Shown: one piece after another, positions 42,933 through 52,060 of the stretch
How the letters are laid out: every line of letters starts with the position of its first letter
Numbering within the stretch: position 1 is the stretch's first letter
Origin: an uncultured Muribaculaceae bacterium
GTDB lineage: Bacteria > Bacteroidota > Bacteroidia > Bacteroidales > Muribaculaceae
DNA length: 64,000 nucleotides
Direction: 5' to 3'
Assembly (NCBI GenBank): GCA_910584365.1
Contig: CAJUAF010000009.1
Location: 1-64,000, forward strand
Position numbers and translations under genes: made by a program
The notes under the pieces: model-generated
What the model was told of the DNA's origin: nothing
Database searches by the model: none
What the model saw: only the letters and a program-made list of their open reading frames with translations

Positions 42933-42940
42933 CAAAATTA
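42933..42940 (-). promoter_or_regulatory. -7 promoter element (TAATTTTG) for the coiled-coil gene
   Basis: A perfect TAnnTTTG on the minus strand, 28 bases before the ATG. Confidence 0.45.
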
Positions 42941-43009
42941 CAAAATTTATTCTATATCTCCCCATCTATCCCGTTTTTTTTCGGCACGTCATTCAATTTT
43001 TTCCGAATA

Positions 43010-43041
43010 TTTGCATATCTGTTTGTTTTTGCGTAACTTTC
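43010..43041 (+). promoter_or_regulatory. Promoter for PEGA/WG paralogue 3
   Basis: TTTG (43010-43013), a 20-base spacer and TAACTTTC (43034-43041), one mismatch from TAnnTTTG. The ATG is 26 bases beyond. Confidence 0.65.
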
Positions 43042-43067
43042 GGAACCGTTACCCTTCTTAACCAATC

Positions 43068-44294
43068 ATGAGACTCTATATCCGGATCATCGCCGCAGCG
43101 CTGGCGATATGGCTGGGAGCCGTCGGCGCGTATGCCCAGAACGCTATCATAAATTCAGTCGTAATCGACCCTTCCGACGTAAGGGCCGCCACAATGGAAT
43201 TTGGCCGCAAGGACTACGGCGGCATCCCCTGCGCCCTGGTGCTTGTATCAATCACCGGCGATGAAGAGGTCCAGTTCGAGGGGAACTACATGAAGGACTA
43301 CCTCGTCCGGAAAGGTTCGGAATACTGGGTCTACATGATTGACGGTACCAAGCGGCTCCGTTTCCACAGTCCGAAGTTCAAGATGGTGGAAATCGTATTC
43401 GCCGATTACGGGATTCCCCACCTGGAATCGGAGGTGACCTACCGCATCGATGTCACGGTACCCGGCGCCATCACCCCCGAGAGCCGGCGCCATCTGTTCA
43501 TAACCGTTACTCCGGCCGACGCCAGCGTCTATGTCGACGGGAAAGAACGTATGCCGGAGGACGGCATCTCGACAGCTTTCCTTGCCCCTGGCGTCCACAC
43601 CTACCGCATCGAGGCCGACGGATATCATCCCGCGGAGGGGAAAGTCCGGATTAAGAAATCCAACGAAAAAATAATCGTAAGGCTCCAGCCACAGGGAAAC
43701 ATCCGCATACACCCCTATAAGACCGCTTCCGGTAAACTGGGATTTCAGGACCAGAACGGCAAGATTGTCGTCAAAGCCGTTTATGACAAGGTTTTCGGCG
43801 CAGGTAACATCTACTGGGGAACCCAGAACGGGAAATACGGCATGATCGATCCGCGGGGCACGGTGCTGACCCCGTGTATCTACGACAATGTACTGACCAC
43901 CAACACCGAAGGCGTGTTCATCGTCAGCCGTAACGGTTATTACGGCGTCCTTACCGAGTCAGGTCGCCTTACGGTACCCTGCGATCTCGACAAGGTATCC
44001 ACGACTTCGGCGAAAGCGCTGGTGGTAATCCGTAACGGGAAATACGGTCTCGTCGATGAGAACGGCGAACTGGTTATCCCCTGCGAGAATGAGGAGATAA
44101 CGGATTTCTACGACGGCCTGGCCGGAATAAAGAAAGACGGGAAGTGCGGCTACATCAACACGTCGGGCGACGTAGTCATCCCGTTGCAGTACGACGGCAT
44201 CGGCCATTTCTCCGACGGAGTTGCGCGGGTGATGTCAAACGGCATTTACAGCCACATCGACAGGGAAGGGAAATCAGTCGGCGCTCCCCGCTGA
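43068..44294 (+). CDS. Exported PEGA-domain protein with WG repeats (paralogue 3)
   Basis: The 408-residue protein has a signal peptide (1-24), an N-terminal domain related to the two other PEGA proteins (GSEYWVYMIDGTKRLRFHS, FADYGIPHLESEVTYRIDV), one PEGA segment (about 145-205) and then about five WG-type repeats (about 220-400), each with a G-K-Y/L-G-F/M/L/Y core. WG repeats are of unknown function in many exported Bacteroidetes proteins. Its end overlaps the convergent PEP-synthase-like gene by 21 bases. Confidence 0.8.
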   Translation: MRLYIRIIAAALAIWLGAVGAYAQNAIINSVVIDPSDVRAATMEFGRKDYGGIPCALVLVSITGDEEVQFEGNYMKDYLVRKGSEYWVYMIDGTKRLRFHSPKFKMVEIVFADYGIPHLESEVTYRIDVTVPGAITPESRRHLFITVTPADASVYVDGKERMPEDGISTAFLAPGVHTYRIEADGYHPAEGKVRIKKSNEKIIVRLQPQGNIRIHPYKTASGKLGFQDQNGKIVVKAVYDKVFGAGNIYWGTQNGKYGMIDPRGTVLTPCIYDNVLTTNTEGVFIVSRNGYYGVLTESGRLTVPCDLDKVSTTSAKALVVIRNGKYGLVDENGELVIPCENEEITDFYDGLAGIKKDGKCGYINTSGDVVIPLQYDGIGHFSDGVARVMSNGIYSHIDREGKSVGAPR

Positions 44295-47200
44295 ACAACC
44301 GTCGGACGATGCCGTACTGTCGGAGGCATAATCCGGCTTTGCCACTACACCGCAGCCTTTCTTTCCGTCGATGCCGATAGTCAGCGGCGCCGGCAGCCGG
44401 ACAAGGCGCAGCGTATCGCTCTCGTATTCGGCGGGGAAGGAGTTGAGATAGTCCACGTCGTAGAAATCTTCTCCCGAGAAGGGATTGACCGTAAAGTAGC
44501 CGACCCCGAAAGAGGTCAGATTCTGGAAGAAATGAGTCCCCTGCGACGGCTCCACGCGATAATTCGACAGCGCGGACTCCACGATCAGCCGGGCCCCCGA
44601 GATATCGGCCCACCGCACGGGAATGCCGAGTGCGTTGTCGGAGGAACCCCATCGTCCGGGACCTATCAGCACGTATCCTTCTCCGGATTCGACGAACCCT
44701 TTGTTCAGTCGGGCGATTTCCTGTGCGATCTCCGGATTCCGGAAAGAAGAGAAATTTTCGGGACGCACGTACATGACAGTGCTGACGCTGTCGTTCGTCC
44801 CGTGTCCGAGGGCTGTGGAGCTTCGCAAAATCAGGCGCGTGTCATCGAGCGCCATCAGCGCTTCGTCCACGTCGTCCTTCCGGTCGATGATGGGCCGGAT
44901 CTGAAGCCAGTAGACGCGCCCTTTCAGATTACCGTCCGGTCCGATATTGCCGGCAAACTCGATTTCCACCGGGCGCTGCATGGCCTCCTGCCCGCGCGAT
45001 AGCATGAAGTCCACGATTCCCGCCAGGGGGAACACTTCGTCGCGCAGCATATTGGCGAAAGTAACCACTTTCCGTCCCGGCCCGAGATGGGAGTCGCGGA
45101 GCATCTGGTCGTTGATGTCGTAGGTCGAGACCATGAATTTTAGGGCGTCGGTCTTCGCGAAATCCTGCACATTTTTCCGGACGATATTGAATCCGTCGTC
45201 CACCCTGAAATCCTCCGGAAGGTCGTTGAGCGGGAGGGCATAGAGCTGTCGCTGGGAGTCGCGGAGGGCCAGGTCGAGAGTGGAGGTCTGGAGTACCTTG
45301 CCGGGATGCCTCGGGGAAAACCGGAGAGCCACTCCCCCGTCGACTATATATTTCCCGAGACCGATGGCCACCTGGGCCACGCCGTCCCGGGTCTGTTCGT
45401 CATTTATTGGATAATAGTTCAGCGACCGTCCCACACCCGAGAAGGAGGGGAAATAGAAGCCGTCATGTTCAGCGCCGACGACTTCCTGAATGATGACGGC
45501 CATCTTCTCCTGGTCGATGACGTTGGAGGTAGCCGACATATAGGCTTTCGACTCGGCGTAGAATACCGAAGCATACACTCCCTTTATGGCATCCGCGAGC
45601 AGCTGCCGCATCCGGGTACCGTCCTCGATATGCGGAATCATGTAGGTGGAATAGACTCCGGCGAAAGGCTGGTAGTGGGAATCCTCCAGCAGGGAGGAAC
45701 TTCTGACGGCCAGCGGCCGGTCCACAACCTCGGTCAGGGCGAGCAGATCGTCGCGGACGCGCTCGGGAAGTCTTCCTTTTAGAAACGCTTTCAGGATTTC
45801 TTCGTCGGACAGATCCGAGAGGGCTATCGGATAGAGGTCATTGTCGGCCATGAACTCGTCGAAGATATCCGTACAGATTACCACCGTGCGCGGAATCGCC
45901 ACAGCCACTCCCCGGAAATTATCGAAGTCGGGATTTTTCTTGATAATCGAGTCGATGAACGCCAGGCCACGCCCTTTGCCTCCCAGCGAACCCTGGCCGA
46001 TACGGGCGAAATTGGAATAATAGTCGAAGCGGTCCTTGCGGAACTCGGCCACCACTCCGCGGTTCTTCATCCTGCGGTATTTGACAATCAGGTCGAAGAA
46101 AAGCTGTTTCACTTCCGGGGCCTCCTGAATGTTGCGGAAGCGGTGGCGCCGGATGACGTCGGCAATGGGGAACATCGCCCTCGAATAGAGCCAGCGGGAA
46201 ATATCGTTGCGGCAGGCATGATACAGCAGGGTCTCGTCCGGAATATCGAACATACGCTTCTGCATCTCGTTGAGCGAATGGATACGCATGATTTCCGAGC
46301 CGTCGGCCGGATTGCGCATCACGAAGTCGCCGAAACCGAAATTGCGCATAATCTCTTTCCCCAGGTCTACCGGCAGCTTCTTGGAAGTTTTGTCGAGGAA
46401 AATTCCGTTGAAATCCCCCACACGGGATGCGTTGGCCGTCTCGGTTGATTCAACGATAATCGGCAGGTAGGGGTCCTGGGAACGCACATAGCGGGCGAAC
46501 CGGAGTCCGGCCTGCGGATCCTTGACGCCGCTGCGGAGGAAAGAGACGTCGGTGATGATGCCGAGCATCTTGTCTGAAAATTTCTCGTAGAGCGACATCG
46601 CCTCCTCGTAATCACGGGCGAGAATCACCTTGGGACGTCCGCGCATACGCAGCATTTTCTCATGCTCGTTAAGGGCCTCCGTCGAAAACTCGCGACTCTG
46701 TTTGAGCAGGAACTTATAGAGATGAGGCAGTATCGAGGAATAGAACCTTACGGAGTCCTCTACCATCAGGATCATCTGTACGCCGACTTCGAGTACATCG
46801 TTCTCGGCGTTCATCTTGTCTTCAAGTAACTTGATAATCGCCAGGAGAAGGTCCACGTTGCCGAGCCAGGAGAATACATAGTCGATACCACTGAAATCCT
46901 CGGCGGCCAGGCGGCGCGACACCTCTTTGGAGAAAGGGGTCAGCACCACGATAGGGACGTTGGGATAATCCCTCTTGATGGCTTTCGCTCCGATAAAGGT
47001 CTCGCTGATATCCATGCCGGGCATAGCGATGACAAGGTCGAAATTCTTCTGAGCCATCACGGCAAGCGCCTCGCTGATATGCGACACACGGGTGATGCGC
47101 GGAGGAGAGGACAGATTCAGGGACACATACTCGTTATAGAGCTGTTCCTCCACGCGGCCGTCCTCCTCCATCATGAAGGCATCGTAGGGGGAAGCGACCA

Positions 47201-47297
47201 GCAGCACGTTGAACACGCGGCGCTGCATCAGGTTCTGGAAAGCGGTGTCGCGCAGATAAAGCTGACTCAGGGATTCTTCGTTCATTCCGGCGGTCAT
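44274..47297 (-). CDS. Receiver-domain protein with PEP synthase/PPDK ATP-grasp domain
   Basis: The 1007-residue protein starts with two response-regulator-like receiver segments (about 28-175 and 185-310, with IVVLTPFSKE and LILMVEDS-type patterns), followed by a pyruvate-phosphate-dikinase N-terminal ATP-grasp domain with GSLGGKGRGLAFID and LAVRSSSLLEDSHYQPFAGVY. The phosphohistidine swivelling domain (TxHA) and PEP-binding barrel that complete PEP synthase are absent. So it is unlikely to be a normal PEP synthase; it may phosphorylate or bind a partner in response to a signal. Similar proteins are frequent in Bacteroidetes. Rpe lies 30 bases upstream. Confidence 0.75.
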   Translation of the reverse strand: MTAGMNEESLSQLYLRDTAFQNLMQRRVFNVLLVASPYDAFMMEEDGRVEEQLYNEYVSLNLSSPPRITRVSHISEALAVMAQKNFDLVIAMPGMDISETFIGAKAIKRDYPNVPIVVLTPFSKEVSRRLAAEDFSGIDYVFSWLGNVDLLLAIIKLLEDKMNAENDVLEVGVQMILMVEDSVRFYSSILPHLYKFLLKQSREFSTEALNEHEKMLRMRGRPKVILARDYEEAMSLYEKFSDKMLGIITDVSFLRSGVKDPQAGLRFARYVRSQDPYLPIIVESTETANASRVGDFNGIFLDKTSKKLPVDLGKEIMRNFGFGDFVMRNPADGSEIMRIHSLNEMQKRMFDIPDETLLYHACRNDISRWLYSRAMFPIADVIRRHRFRNIQEAPEVKQLFFDLIVKYRRMKNRGVVAEFRKDRFDYYSNFARIGQGSLGGKGRGLAFIDSIIKKNPDFDNFRGVAVAIPRTVVICTDIFDEFMADNDLYPIALSDLSDEEILKAFLKGRLPERVRDDLLALTEVVDRPLAVRSSSLLEDSHYQPFAGVYSTYMIPHIEDGTRMRQLLADAIKGVYASVFYAESKAYMSATSNVIDQEKMAVIIQEVVGAEHDGFYFPSFSGVGRSLNYYPINDEQTRDGVAQVAIGLGKYIVDGGVALRFSPRHPGKVLQTSTLDLALRDSQRQLYALPLNDLPEDFRVDDGFNIVRKNVQDFAKTDALKFMVSTYDINDQMLRDSHLGPGRKVVTFANMLRDEVFPLAGIVDFMLSRGQEAMQRPVEIEFAGNIGPDGNLKGRVYWLQIRPIIDRKDDVDEALMALDDTRLILRSSTALGHGTNDSVSTVMYVRPENFSSFRNPEIAQEIARLNKGFVESGEGYVLIGPGRWGSSDNALGIPVRWADISGARLIVESALSNYRVEPSQGTHFFQNLTSFGVGYFTVNPFSGEDFYDVDYLNSFPAEYESDTLRLVRLPAPLTIGIDGKKGCGVVAKPDYASDSTASSDGCSAGSAD

Positions 47298-47327
47298 TTG
47301 ACGGTCCGGGGCGCCCGGACCCGTCGT

Positions 47328-47972
47328 TTACAATATTTTGAGAGAATGGATTGCCTCTTCGGGATCGTGGCTGGCGAAAACGTAGCTTCCGGCCACAAGA
47401 ATATCGGCTCCGGCCCCGGCAAGCATGGCGCCGGTTTTGGCGTTCACGCCTCCGTCAACCTCGATCAGGGCCCGGGAGCCGGATTCCGCAATCATCCGGC
47501 GCAGACGCCCGACTTTCGCCAGGGCGTTGTCGATGAACTTCTGTCCCCCGAAACCGGGATTGACCGACATCAGCAGGACCATATCCAGCTCGGCTATGAC
47601 GTCCTCCAGCATTGCCACCGGCGTAGAGGGGTTCAGGGTTACGGCGGCTTTCATGCCCGCCTCCCTTATGGCATGGATGGTGCGGTCGAGATGGACGCAG
47701 GCTTCCTGGTGGACGTTCATCGTCTCTACTCCGAGGTCGCGCAGACGCGTCACCCACTTTTCCGGCTCCACAATCATCAGGTGTACGTCAAGCGGTTTCC
47801 GGCAAATCTTCGACACGGCCTTTATGACCGGAAATCCGAAAGAAATGTTGGGGACGAAGACTCCGTCCATGACATCGAGGTGAAGCATATCGGCCTCACT
47901 GCGGTTTATCATCTCGATTTCCTTGTGGAGATTGGCGAAATCAGCCGCCAGGAGTGAAGGGGAGACAAGCAT
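47328..47972 (-). CDS. rpe: Ribulose-phosphate 3-epimerase
   Basis: A 214-residue TIM-barrel enzyme with PSLLAADFANL, LDVMDGVFVPN, DVHLMI, SVNPGFGGQKF and EVDGGV, all standard Rpe motifs that supply the metal and catalytic Asp residues. It interconverts ribulose-5-phosphate and xylulose-5-phosphate. The gene starts three bases after the DedA stop codon. Confidence 0.96.
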   Translation of the reverse strand: MLVSPSLLAADFANLHKEIEMINRSEADMLHLDVMDGVFVPNISFGFPVIKAVSKICRKPLDVHLMIVEPEKWVTRLRDLGVETMNVHQEACVHLDRTIHAIREAGMKAAVTLNPSTPVAMLEDVIAELDMVLLMSVNPGFGGQKFIDNALAKVGRLRRMIAESGSRALIEVDGGVNAKTGAMLAGAGADILVAGSYVFASHDPEEAIHSLKIL

Positions 47973-47975
47973 GGC

Positions 47976-48656
47976 TTATTCGTTTTTTTTACGGTTTTTA
48001 AGTACCTGCCAGCAGATATACGCCAGGCAGATGAGCAGCAGACAGAAGCCGCCGATGGTGAAATAATGATTATATTTCTCGACCGACTCGTAAAGCTGGC
48101 TGTAAGGGACTGTCTTGCCGAGCCAGTAGCCCAGTGCGGCCAGGATAGCGTTCCAGACCCCGGCACCGAGGGCGGTGAACACCACGAACACACCCAGATT
48201 CATCCGGGCAAGACCGGCCGGAATCGATATGAGCTGACGTACCGCCGGGATAAGACGCCCGATGAAAGTGGAGAGCGCTCCATGTTCGTCGAAATATTTC
48301 TCAGCCTTCTCGATCTTGGCCTCGTCGATCAGACAGGCATGGCCCAGACGGCTGTTGGCGAAAGCATAGACGATAGGGCGCCCCAGCCATACGGCCAGGA
48401 AATAATTGATCAGCGCTCCGACAACGGCGCCGGCCGTGGCAACGATGACAATCAGGAACACGTTCATGTCACCTCGGGTAACCGAAATATAAGCGGCGGG
48501 AGGCACGACTACCTCCGACGGGAAGGGAAGGAAGGAGCTTTCAATCACCATAAAGAGAAAGACCAGCCAGTATCCGGCGTTCTCATAGAAAAACTCAAGC
48601 AGAAATTGGGCGGAAAACCAGTCGCTTATCGCTCCGGTAACCAGAAGTTCTGTCAT
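47976..48656 (-). CDS. DedA-family membrane protein
   Basis: The 226-residue protein has four to five hydrophobic segments and the DedA signature region FIGRLIPAVRQLISIPAG, with an N-terminal PSEVVVPPAAYIS segment. DedA proteins act in lipid carrier recycling and membrane homeostasis as undecaprenyl-phosphate or phosphatidylglycerol flippases. A short basic tail (KNRKKNE) closes it. Located between folE and rpe in the same direction. Confidence 0.9.
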   Translation of the reverse strand: MTELLVTGAISDWFSAQFLLEFFYENAGYWLVFLFMVIESSFLPFPSEVVVPPAAYISVTRGDMNVFLIVIVATAGAVVGALINYFLAVWLGRPIVYAFANSRLGHACLIDEAKIEKAEKYFDEHGALSTFIGRLIPAVRQLISIPAGLARMNLGVFVVFTALGAGVWNAILAALGYWLGKTVPYSQLYESVEKYNHYFTIGGFCLLLICLAYICWQVLKNRKKNE

Positions 48657-48721
48657 ATCAGCTGTAAGTTATGGGTTACAGGCCGGGGGTAATCCCGGCC
48701 CCGGTCAATAATCTGAATACA

Positions 48722-49336
48722 TCATTTATCTGAAATCAGGCGATAGAACTCTTCGCGGAGCGAGGAGTCCGTCTCGAACAGACCTGAATAATGGTTGGAG
48801 ACCGTAGCGGCCTGTTGCTTCTCCACGCCGCGCATCTGCATACAGAGGTGGGAGGCGCGGCACACGACCATGACCCCCAGGGGATGCAAAGCGTTTTCGA
48901 CAGCGCGGCATATCTCGGCCGTCAGGCGTTCCTGGACCTGGAGATGACGCGCCACGGCATTGACCACGCGCGCCAGTTTACTCAGCCCTACAATGCGGCC
49001 GTCGGGAATATAGCCTACGGAGACTGTTCCGAAAAACGGAAGTATATGGTGTTCGCAAAGAGAATAGAACTCGATATCGCGCACAATCACCATCCGGGAA
49101 CCCTCATGGCTGAACAGCGCTTTCCGCATAATCTCCTCGGGCTTCTCACCGCGGCCGCCGGAGGTAGCGTACCACAGGGCGCGGGCAGCCCTCATGGGGG
49201 TTTTAAGCAATCCCTCCCTGGCGGGGTCCTCCCCTATCAGACGAAGAATCGCCTCGTAATGCCCGGCAATTTCGGCGATAGCCCTGCAGTCGGCTTCGCC
49301 GTCACCTTCCGGAACAGGAATAACTTCTTGACTCAT
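48722..49336 (-). CDS. folE: GTP cyclohydrolase I
   Basis: The start is the ATG at 49336, since the upstream alternative (49351) is a TTG. The 204-residue enzyme has LCEHHILPFFG, with zinc ligands Cys and His, VGLSKLARVVNAVARHLQVQE and a final Cys in HLCMQMRGVEK. It makes dihydroneopterin triphosphate, first step of folate and pterin synthesis. It follows the SPOR-domain gene by 30 bases. Confidence 0.94.
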   Translation of the reverse strand: MSQEVIPVPEGDGEADCRAIAEIAGHYEAILRLIGEDPAREGLLKTPMRAARALWYATSGGRGEKPEEIMRKALFSHEGSRMVIVRDIEFYSLCEHHILPFFGTVSVGYIPDGRIVGLSKLARVVNAVARHLQVQERLTAEICRAVENALHPLGVMVVCRASHLCMQMRGVEKQQAATVSNHYSGLFETDSSLREEFYRLISDK

Positions 49337-49366
49337 CAAGCAATGGTTCAAAATTTGACAAAATTG

Positions 49367-49873
49367 TCATCTGGCGTTAATGCGGTCGCGCACGATTCTT
49401 ACCTCGCGGGCATATCCGGGGAAAGCCCGGCGGATGTCGGCGGCGGCTTTCTCGGCCTCGGCCTGAGTGCGGAAATCGCCTACGCGCAAACGCCAGTAAG
49501 GGGACGCATAGGCCACATAAGTCGTCATAGCCGGGAAGCGGCGGGATATAGCGCGCTCGCGCTGACGGGCCTCCCCTTTGGCCACACGGACGTTATTGTC
49601 AGCATAGACCTGCACACGGTATCCCACAATCTTACCTTTGGAACGGTAGACGGGAGCCTCTTCTTTTTCTTCGGCCTCGGTGGACTCGGCGTCGGGGTTC
49701 TCTCCTTCGGCCTTAGGCTCCGTGGCCCTCAGCCGGTTCAGAAGGGCTTCCGGCTGTTCGAGTGTGACAGTGGCGGAAGGTCTGCTGAAATTGTCGACAA
49801 TGTCGGCCATGACCGCTCCGACAGAGAGGGCCATGACCAACAGCGTCGATAATATTCGCGAAAAGCGCTTCAT
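49367..49873 (-). CDS. Exported SPOR-domain protein
   Basis: The 168-residue protein has a signal peptide, an acidic Glu/Pro-rich linker and a C-terminal SPOR domain (about 90-165: YRVQVYADNNVRVAKGEA, YWRLRVGDFRTQAEAEKAAADI). SPOR domains bind denuded peptidoglycan at the division site. The start codon follows directly after the tpiA stop with no gap. Confidence 0.88.
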   Translation of the reverse strand: MKRFSRILSTLLVMALSVGAVMADIVDNFSRPSATVTLEQPEALLNRLRATEPKAEGENPDAESTEAEEKEEAPVYRSKGKIVGYRVQVYADNNVRVAKGEARQRERAISRRFPAMTTYVAYASPYWRLRVGDFRTQAEAEKAAADIRRAFPGYAREVRIVRDRINAR

Positions 49874-50629
49874 TTAGAATGCGGTTACGATACCCATGAA
49901 TGAAGCTGCGTCGAGGGCAGCGCCACCGATAAGACCACCGTCTACGTCGGGCTTGCTGAACAGCTCTTTGGCGTTGCCGGGCTTGCAGCTGCCGCCGTAG
50001 AGGATAGAGCAGTTGTCGGCTACTTCCTGACCGTACTTGCCGGCGATGACGCCGCGGATGTGGGCGTGCATCTCCTCAGCCTGTTCGGCGGTAGCGGTCT
50101 TGCCGGTACCGATGGCCCATACGGGTTCGTAGGCGAGGATGAGCTTACCGAAGTCTTCGGCGGAGAGGTCGAAGAGGGCTTCCTCGATCTGACGGGTAAC
50201 TACGTCAAGGAAAGTTCCGTTTTCGCGCTCCTCGAGGACTTCACCGATGCAGAAAATGGGGGTAAGGTTCTCGGCCAGGGCCAGATTAACTTTGGTCTTG
50301 AGGATTTCGGAGGTCTCGCCGTAATACTGACGGCGTTCGGAATGACCGAGGATTACATATCTGGCGCCGGTCGAAGCCACCATAGGAGCGGAAACCTCAC
50401 CGGTATAAGCGCCCTTGAGATGGTCGGCGCAGTTTTCGGCACCGAGGCCGAGTTTGTTCTGGTCGATAACGGCGGCAACGGAAGCCAGATGGGTGAAAGG
50501 AACGCAGATCACTACGTCACACTTCACGTCGGCACCCTTGAGGGCCTCGTTCACATCCTTAGCCAGCCCTACGCCTTCGGCGAGGGTGGTGTTCATCTTC
50601 CAGTTACCTGCTACGATGTTCTTTCTCAT
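49874..50629 (-). CDS. tpiA: Triosephosphate isomerase
   Basis: The 251-residue TIM barrel has NWKMN, GHSERR (catalytic His), AYEPVWAIGTG (catalytic Glu) and the C-terminal GGSCKPGNAKELF phosphate loop. It interconverts dihydroxyacetone phosphate and glyceraldehyde-3-phosphate. Its 5' end overlaps the stop of the DoxX-like gene by 26 bases. Confidence 0.97.
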   Translation of the reverse strand: MRKNIVAGNWKMNTTLAEGVGLAKDVNEALKGADVKCDVVICVPFTHLASVAAVIDQNKLGLGAENCADHLKGAYTGEVSAPMVASTGARYVILGHSERRQYYGETSEILKTKVNLALAENLTPIFCIGEVLEERENGTFLDVVTRQIEEALFDLSAEDFGKLILAYEPVWAIGTGKTATAEQAEEMHAHIRGVIAGKYGQEVADNCSILYGGSCKPGNAKELFSKPDVDGGLIGGAALDAASFMGIVTAF

Positions 50630-52037
50630 GATTATTTTCGAGTTTGTTGTGGTTGTGTTTCTTATCCTCGGAAACCGCGCCGGAGGCAGCTCCGGCGTTT
50701 TCCGACTGCAAATTTACGCGTTTTTTTTGATATAATGCCCTAATTCTGGAATTAATAGCCAAAATAAGGCTCTGAAAGAGGTACAGTCCGAGCAGACAGG
50801 CGGCGAAAAAGCCCGTCAGGGCCTTGAACCACCACTGGGGACGCGGGGCCATACGTTCCGGAAGGTCCGCGCCGGAAGGTCCGGCGTCGAGGATGTCCCC
50901 GTCGATGGAACTCAGGGTATATTTGGCCTTTATCCGGCCGTCCTCCAGTTCGACCAGCGACATGGTGCCGCGCGCCAGTTCTTTCAGCTTGGTATCCTCG
51001 GCGGAGTAGATGTCATAGGAAGCCATCGATATATCCTTTATGAAATCGATTTCGCGCCGCCCGGCGGCAATCAGGGCCACCATCCCGACATCCGACGAGT
51101 CGGCCCATTCCTTCAGTTCGTTCAGGAAATAAGTGTAGGAGATATCGATGCGCTGCGGTTCGGGAATCACCACCAGGAATTCGCGGCCGGCTGTGGTAAT
51201 GGCTTCTTCGGTCACATCCTCCCCGGATTCGTCATAGACAGTGAAAGCGGCTCCCTCCACGTGGCCGCCGGCATCATCGGCCGGAGATTCCCCGATTCGT
51301 TCGACAAAGGTCCAGGTGGAATCGGGCAGATGGTCCATAGTGAACTCCTGTTTCTGTCCGTCGCGTTCATAGACAAACACCATCGGCTCGGCATCGGCGT
51401 CCTCCTCCGCAAAGGCTTCCCCGGCGTCAGCGCCGATCAGCGGAGTCCCTACCGGATATGGCCGGAAATCAACCATCGGCTGGACGTTATAGCCGTAGAG
51501 GGCCACGATTATGAAATACAACGAAATCCAGGTCCCCGCAATCCATTGGATAGCGGGCTGGAACATCCCCTGCTTCAGTCGCGGATTCAGAATCAGAAGG
51601 GCCACGAGCGCCGCGGTAATCAGAAGATTTTTCACGAACGTCATCGTATTGGATATCACCCAGAAATCGCCGAAACAGCCGCAGTCGCTGACCGGTTCCG
51701 CCACAGCGATATAGAGCGTAAGCGGAAGCATGACAGCCATTTGGAGCAGCAGAGCCCAGACCGACACGCGCTTATAGCACCCCGTGGCCAGAAGGAGGCC
51801 GAACACGAATTCATATCCCGAAATCAGCAACGCGCCTATGACGGTTATCGACCGCGGTTCCGAGAAACCCCATACGGCCAGATACTCCTCGAGTTTGAAC
51901 ACGAAGCCCCACAGGTCAATCCCCTTGACGAGTCCCGACATGACAAACAGGGCGCCGACAACGAGGCGCAAAGTCCAGACTACCGCCGGGAACCAGCGGT
52001 GAGCCGCGAATCTGTCGAGTTTTGTACCGCTCTCCAT
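50604..52037 (-). CDS. DoxX-like membrane protein (BT_3928-type)
   Basis: The 477-residue protein has an N-terminal DoxX/MauE-like four-helix membrane domain (about 15-150) containing a DCGCFGDFW segment with two Cys, a further transmembrane helix near 165, a large exported soluble domain (about 190-400, DUF-like with a thioredoxin-like possibility) and a last membrane helix near 425. The same arrangement beside tpiA, a SPOR gene and folE is conserved in Bacteroidetes, so it belongs to the operon. The two Cys suggest a redox role; the exact function is unknown. Confidence 0.75.
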   Translation of the reverse strand: MESGTKLDRFAAHRWFPAVVWTLRLVVGALFVMSGLVKGIDLWGFVFKLEEYLAVWGFSEPRSITVIGALLISGYEFVFGLLLATGCYKRVSVWALLLQMAVMLPLTLYIAVAEPVSDCGCFGDFWVISNTMTFVKNLLITAALVALLILNPRLKQGMFQPAIQWIAGTWISLYFIIVALYGYNVQPMVDFRPYPVGTPLIGADAGEAFAEEDADAEPMVFVYERDGQKQEFTMDHLPDSTWTFVERIGESPADDAGGHVEGAAFTVYDESGEDVTEEAITTAGREFLVVIPEPQRIDISYTYFLNELKEWADSSDVGMVALIAAGRREIDFIKDISMASYDIYSAEDTKLKELARGTMSLVELEDGRIKAKYTLSSIDGDILDAGPSGADLPERMAPRPQWWFKALTGFFAACLLGLYLFQSLILAINSRIRALYQKKRVNLQSENAGAASGAVSEDKKHNHNKLENNHEKEHRSR

Positions 52038-52060
52038 TTTAATATCCGGTCAGGGGCGGA

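Noticed and set aside
43720..44260. Tandem DNA repeat in paralogue 3
   Set aside because: The similarity is at protein level (WG repeats) with divergent codons; it is not a recent DNA tandem repeat.
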